Positions 61,421-64,000 of a stretch of 64,000 bases of DNA are shown here, piece after piece. The position numbers were made by a program, and so were the translations under genes. Origin of the DNA: Paracoccus sp. S3-43 (lineage in GTDB: Bacteria; Pseudomonadota; Alphaproteobacteria; Rhodobacterales; Rhodobacteraceae); NCBI RefSeq assembly GCF_029027965.1, contig NZ_CP119082.1:2274001-2338000 (forward strand). Direction: 5' to 3'. Numbering within the stretch: position 1 is the stretch's first letter; every line of letters starts with the position of its first letter. A model generated the notes under the pieces. The model was not told where the DNA came from, searched no databases, and was given only the letters and a program-made list of their open reading frames with translations.

Positions 61421-62116
61421 ATGTCCGATATCCGCGCCGTGATCTTCGACATGGACGGCTGCCTGGTCGACAGCGAGCCGATGGCGCTGCAAACCCTGGC
61501 CGACCTGATGGCGGCCGAGGGGCTGGACACCACCATCGACGAGCTGCGGCGCAGGTTCCTGGGCGTGTCGATCCAGTCCATCGTCAGCCACATCGCCGAG
61601 GCCCTGGACCGCGACGACCTGCCCCATTTCGCCCGCGAGTTCGAAACCCGGCTGCTGGCGCGCTATCCCGCCGAATTGCGGGTGATCCCCGGCATTCCGG
61701 CGCTGCTGGACGATCTGGCGGCGCGCGGCGTGGCGGTGGCCAACGCCACCGGCAGTTCGGTCCACCGGCTGGGCGTGACCTTGCGGGTGGCGGGGCTGGC
61801 CGACCGGTTCGGCGCCCGCGTCTTCAGCGCCGATCAGGTCAAGCGCGGCAAGCCCGCCCCCGACCTGTTCCTGCTGGCGGCCGAGCGGCTGGGCATCCCA
61901 CCCGAAGCCTGCGCGGTGATGGAGGATTCGCCCCATGGCATCGTCGGCGCGCGCGCCGCCGGGATGCGCGCCGTGGGCTTTACCGGGGGCAGCCATCTGG
62001 CCGGGATGCAGGCCGATCACGCGCGCCGCCTGACCGAGGCCGGGGCCGCCGTGGTGCTGCCGGACATGGACGGGATGCTGGACGCGCTTCTGGATCGGCA
62101 GCCGACAGAGCGATGA
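61421..62116 (+). CDS. HAD-superfamily hydrolase (beta-phosphoglucomutase-like)
   Basis: 231 residues: nucleophile motif VIFDMDGCLVDSEPMALQTL, motif II ANATGSS, Lys in KRGKPAPDLFLLAAERLG, and motif IV MEDSPHGIVGARAAGM. The subgroup holds phosphatases and mutases for small sugar phosphates. 18 bases before the FGGY kinase gene, so the two probably share a transcript and a sugar pathway. Confidence 0.88.
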   Translation: MSDIRAVIFDMDGCLVDSEPMALQTLADLMAAEGLDTTIDELRRRFLGVSIQSIVSHIAEALDRDDLPHFAREFETRLLARYPAELRVIPGIPALLDDLAARGVAVANATGSSVHRLGVTLRVAGLADRFGARVFSADQVKRGKPAPDLFLLAAERLGIPPEACAVMEDSPHGIVGARAAGMRAVGFTGGSHLAGMQADHARRLTEAGAAVVLPDMDGMLDALLDRQPTER

Positions 62117-62134
62117 ACGCATTCGGGGGGAAAC

Positions 62135-63586
62135 ATGAGCTTTCTGGGGATCGACCTTGGCACATCGGGGTTGCGGGCGCTGCTGGTGGACAGCGGCGGC
62201 AGGCCCATCGGCGCGACCGAGCGGCATTATCCCGTCAGTCATCCCCATCCCGGCTGGTCCGAACAGGATCCCGCCGACTGGATCGCCGCGCTTGAGGGCG
62301 CCGTCGCCCAGTTGCGCGACCGCCATCCCGCATTCGCCGCCCTGCGCGGCATCGGCGTGGCGGGCCACATGCATGGCGCGACGCTGCTGGATGCCGAGGA
62401 CCGGGTGATCCGCCCCTGCATCCTGTGGAACGACACCCGCAGCCATGAACAGGCCGCCGCCCTGGACGCCACCCCCGGCGTCCGCGATCTGTCGGGCAAC
62501 ATCGTCTTTCCGGGCTTCACCGCGCCCAAGCTGGACTGGGTGCGCGCGCATGAACCCGACCATTACGCCCGCATCGCGCGCGTGCTGCTGCCCGGGGCCT
62601 TCCTGAACCTGTATCTGACGGGCGATCACGTCACCGACATGTCGGATGCGGCGGGCACGTCCTGGCTGGATACCGGCGCGCGCGACTGGTCCGACGCGCT
62701 GCTGGCGGCGGGCCACATGCGCCGCGACCAGATGCCCCGGCTGGTCGAGGGGTCGGACCCCGCCGGTCAGCTGCGCGGCGATCTGGCGCGGTCCTGGGGG
62801 CTGTCGCATCCCGTGACCGTCGCGGGCGGGGCGGGCGACAATGCCGCCGCCGCCTGCGGGATCGGCGCCATGGCCGAGGGCCAAGGCTTCGTGTCGCTGG
62901 GAACCTCGGGCGTGCTGGTGGCGGCGCGCGACGGCTATCACCCGGCGCCCCGGACGGCGCTGCACACCTTCTGCCATGCGGTGCCGGGGACATGGTATCA
63001 GATGGGGGTGATGCTGTCGGCGACCGACAGCCTCAACTGGCTGTCGCGGATCACCGGGGCGCGGCCCGCCGACCTGACGGCGGGCCTGGGCGACAGGCTG
63101 CAAGCGCCCGGAGCGGTGCGGTTCCTGCCCTATCTGTCGGGCGAGCGCACGCCGCATAACGACGCGGTCATCCGCGGCGCCTTCACCGGCCTGGGGTCGG
63201 GCACGACGCGCGACGACATGGTGCGCGCCGTGCTGGAGGGCGTGGCCTTCGGCCTGCGCGACAGCCATCAGGCGCTGAAGGCGACCGGCGCGCGGCTGGA
63301 TCGGATGATGGCCATCGGCGGCGGGACGCGGTCGCGATACTGGCTGCGGGCGATCGCCACGGTGCTGGACGTGACGCTGACCCTGCCTGCGGACGGCGAA
63401 TTCGGCGCGGCCCTTGGCGCGGCGCGGCTGGGCATGGTCGCGGCGGGGGCGGGCAGCGTGGCCCAGGTGATGACCGCCCCCGACGTGGTCGAGGAGATCG
63501 CACAAGACGCCGCGCTGCGCGACCGCTTCGAGGCGGGATACGAGGCGTTCCGCGCCGCCTATCCGGCGATCCGGGCGGTGCAGTAA
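62135..63586 (+). CDS. xylB: Xylulokinase (FGGY family)
   Basis: 483 residues: FLGIDLGTSGLRALLVDSGG, GHMHGATLLDAEDRVIRPCI, the FGGY signature-like MAIGGGTRSRYWLRAIATV and the catalytic Asp in GAGDNAAAACGIG. The WNDTRSHEQA segment is typical of XylB. No xylose isomerase or transporter lies in the window. It is the second FGGY kinase here, distinct from eryA. Confidence 0.9.
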   Translation: MSFLGIDLGTSGLRALLVDSGGRPIGATERHYPVSHPHPGWSEQDPADWIAALEGAVAQLRDRHPAFAALRGIGVAGHMHGATLLDAEDRVIRPCILWNDTRSHEQAAALDATPGVRDLSGNIVFPGFTAPKLDWVRAHEPDHYARIARVLLPGAFLNLYLTGDHVTDMSDAAGTSWLDTGARDWSDALLAAGHMRRDQMPRLVEGSDPAGQLRGDLARSWGLSHPVTVAGGAGDNAAAACGIGAMAEGQGFVSLGTSGVLVAARDGYHPAPRTALHTFCHAVPGTWYQMGVMLSATDSLNWLSRITGARPADLTAGLGDRLQAPGAVRFLPYLSGERTPHNDAVIRGAFTGLGSGTTRDDMVRAVLEGVAFGLRDSHQALKATGARLDRMMAIGGGTRSRYWLRAIATVLDVTLTLPADGEFGAALGAARLGMVAAGAGSVAQVMTAPDVVEEIAQDAALRDRFEAGYEAFRAAYPAIRAVQ

Positions 63587-64000
63587 GGCCGGACGAACCG
63601 ATTGGCGAAGGCCATCGCCTTCGCCACGCGATGCCCTGTCCTTCCCGAACCGCCGGGCCTTCAAGGCCCGGTCAGCGCCCGCCCCGCCCCCAGGCGGGCG
63701 CCGACCTTCCGTGGTCGTGGGATCGGACCGTCTCTGGTGGAAACCTCACACCAGGGGCGGGGGAAACGCGATGCGTTTCCTGATCCCGCCCGCCAGCAAT
63801 CATCTTGCAATCATCTTGTCGGCAACACCGCCCGCTGCCGCTCCCCGTGGGGGCGCATGTTCGACCCGGACCAGAACGCCCGGCGCGCCGCCGGCGCGGA
63901 AATCCGCAACCGGACGTTTCCCGCGCCGTCGCCGCAACAGTGGTTTGCAAATCTGTCGCGCCAGCCGCGCGTGCGGCATTGGATCTGCCGCCCCCGACGC
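63587..64000. other. Non-coding right edge with two hairpins and an 11-bp tandem duplication
   Basis: Behind xylB, GGCGAAGGC/GCCTTCGCC (63604-63625) is a 9-bp hairpin without a T-tract, and CCGGGCC/GGCCCGG (63653-63671) is a second. CAATCATCTTG occurs twice in tandem at 63797-63818. No coding region is supported; the frame on the minus strand here is Arg/Gly-rich and looks spurious. Confidence 0.5.

Noticed and set aside
63672..63950. 92-codon minus-strand open frame at the right edge
   Set aside because: Arg/Gly/Pro-rich low-complexity translation covering hairpins and a tandem repeat; no start context.

Overview
The window is GC-rich alphaproteobacterial chromosome, most like Rhodobacteraceae and probably close to Paracoccus. 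The signs are the duplicated and diverged ATP synthase b/b' subunits in an atpI-B-E-b'-b operon, a fabA-fabB-fabI operon, purE-purK beside a YdcH-like gene, strong third-position GC in almost every gene, and many ATGA, GTGA or TGATG gene overlaps. No genus is proven by the sequence alone.

Layout. 1-9.7 kb: a cut fabF, a PfkB (adenosine-type) kinase and nth on the minus strand, an OmpA-type lipoprotein, the F0 operon, an ArsR regulator with psuK-psuG (pseudouridine breakdown), a tRNA-Leu and a HicAB toxin-antitoxin pair. 9.8-19.4 kb: a complete selenoprotein formate dehydrogenase locus. It holds fdhA with an in-frame UGA (Sec200), fdhB, fdhC, fdhE, selA, selB and the tRNA-Sec gene. The selB reading frame runs straight through the tRNA-Sec gene and ends in an ATGA overlap with a small gene of unknown function. 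19.4-24.8 kb: a small secreted protein, trigger factor, a DUF1489 gene, tRNA-Gly, a MipA-like outer-membrane protein and an ABC-F ATPase. 24.9-26.5 kb: an AT-rich single-gene island coding for an OLD-like ATPase/TOPRIM protein, a likely defence gene.

26.6-43.8 kb: a polyol (erythritol-type) catabolic region. Two divergent pairs of transcription units carry fba, class I fbp, rpiB/eryI, tpiA/eryH and a DeoR regulator against tkt, then a SorC regulator (EryD-like), an iron alcohol dehydrogenase, eryC, eryB and eryA against a DUF2291-ATPase-permease-binding protein ABC importer. Together they can be read as import, phosphorylation, oxidation and isomerisation of a tetritol to erythrose 4-phosphate. 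Aldolase, bisphosphatase and transketolase are encoded alongside, so that the tetrose can be carried into pentose phosphates through sedoheptulose bisphosphate (inference).

43.9-64 kb: mainly core genes. These are trxB against an Lrp regulator, gshB, a PhnA-domain protein, fabA-fabB-fabI, an alpha/beta hydrolase, a PAP2 phosphatase, a cytochrome c lipoprotein, lolD-lolC, radA, cvpA, purF, a Nudix gene cut by an amber codon, purK-purE, a YdcH-like gene, an Hsp20 with a DUF1150 gene, a shortened ATP-sulfurylase-like protein lacking the nucleotide-binding motif, a HAD hydrolase and a xylulokinase-type kinase. At least six copies of an intergenic repeat, with core GATATTT followed by a purine-rich GTGAAGAAGAAG or ACCAAGGCAAAG tail, are scattered between genes. 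No insertion sequence, CRISPR array, rRNA or replication origin was seen.
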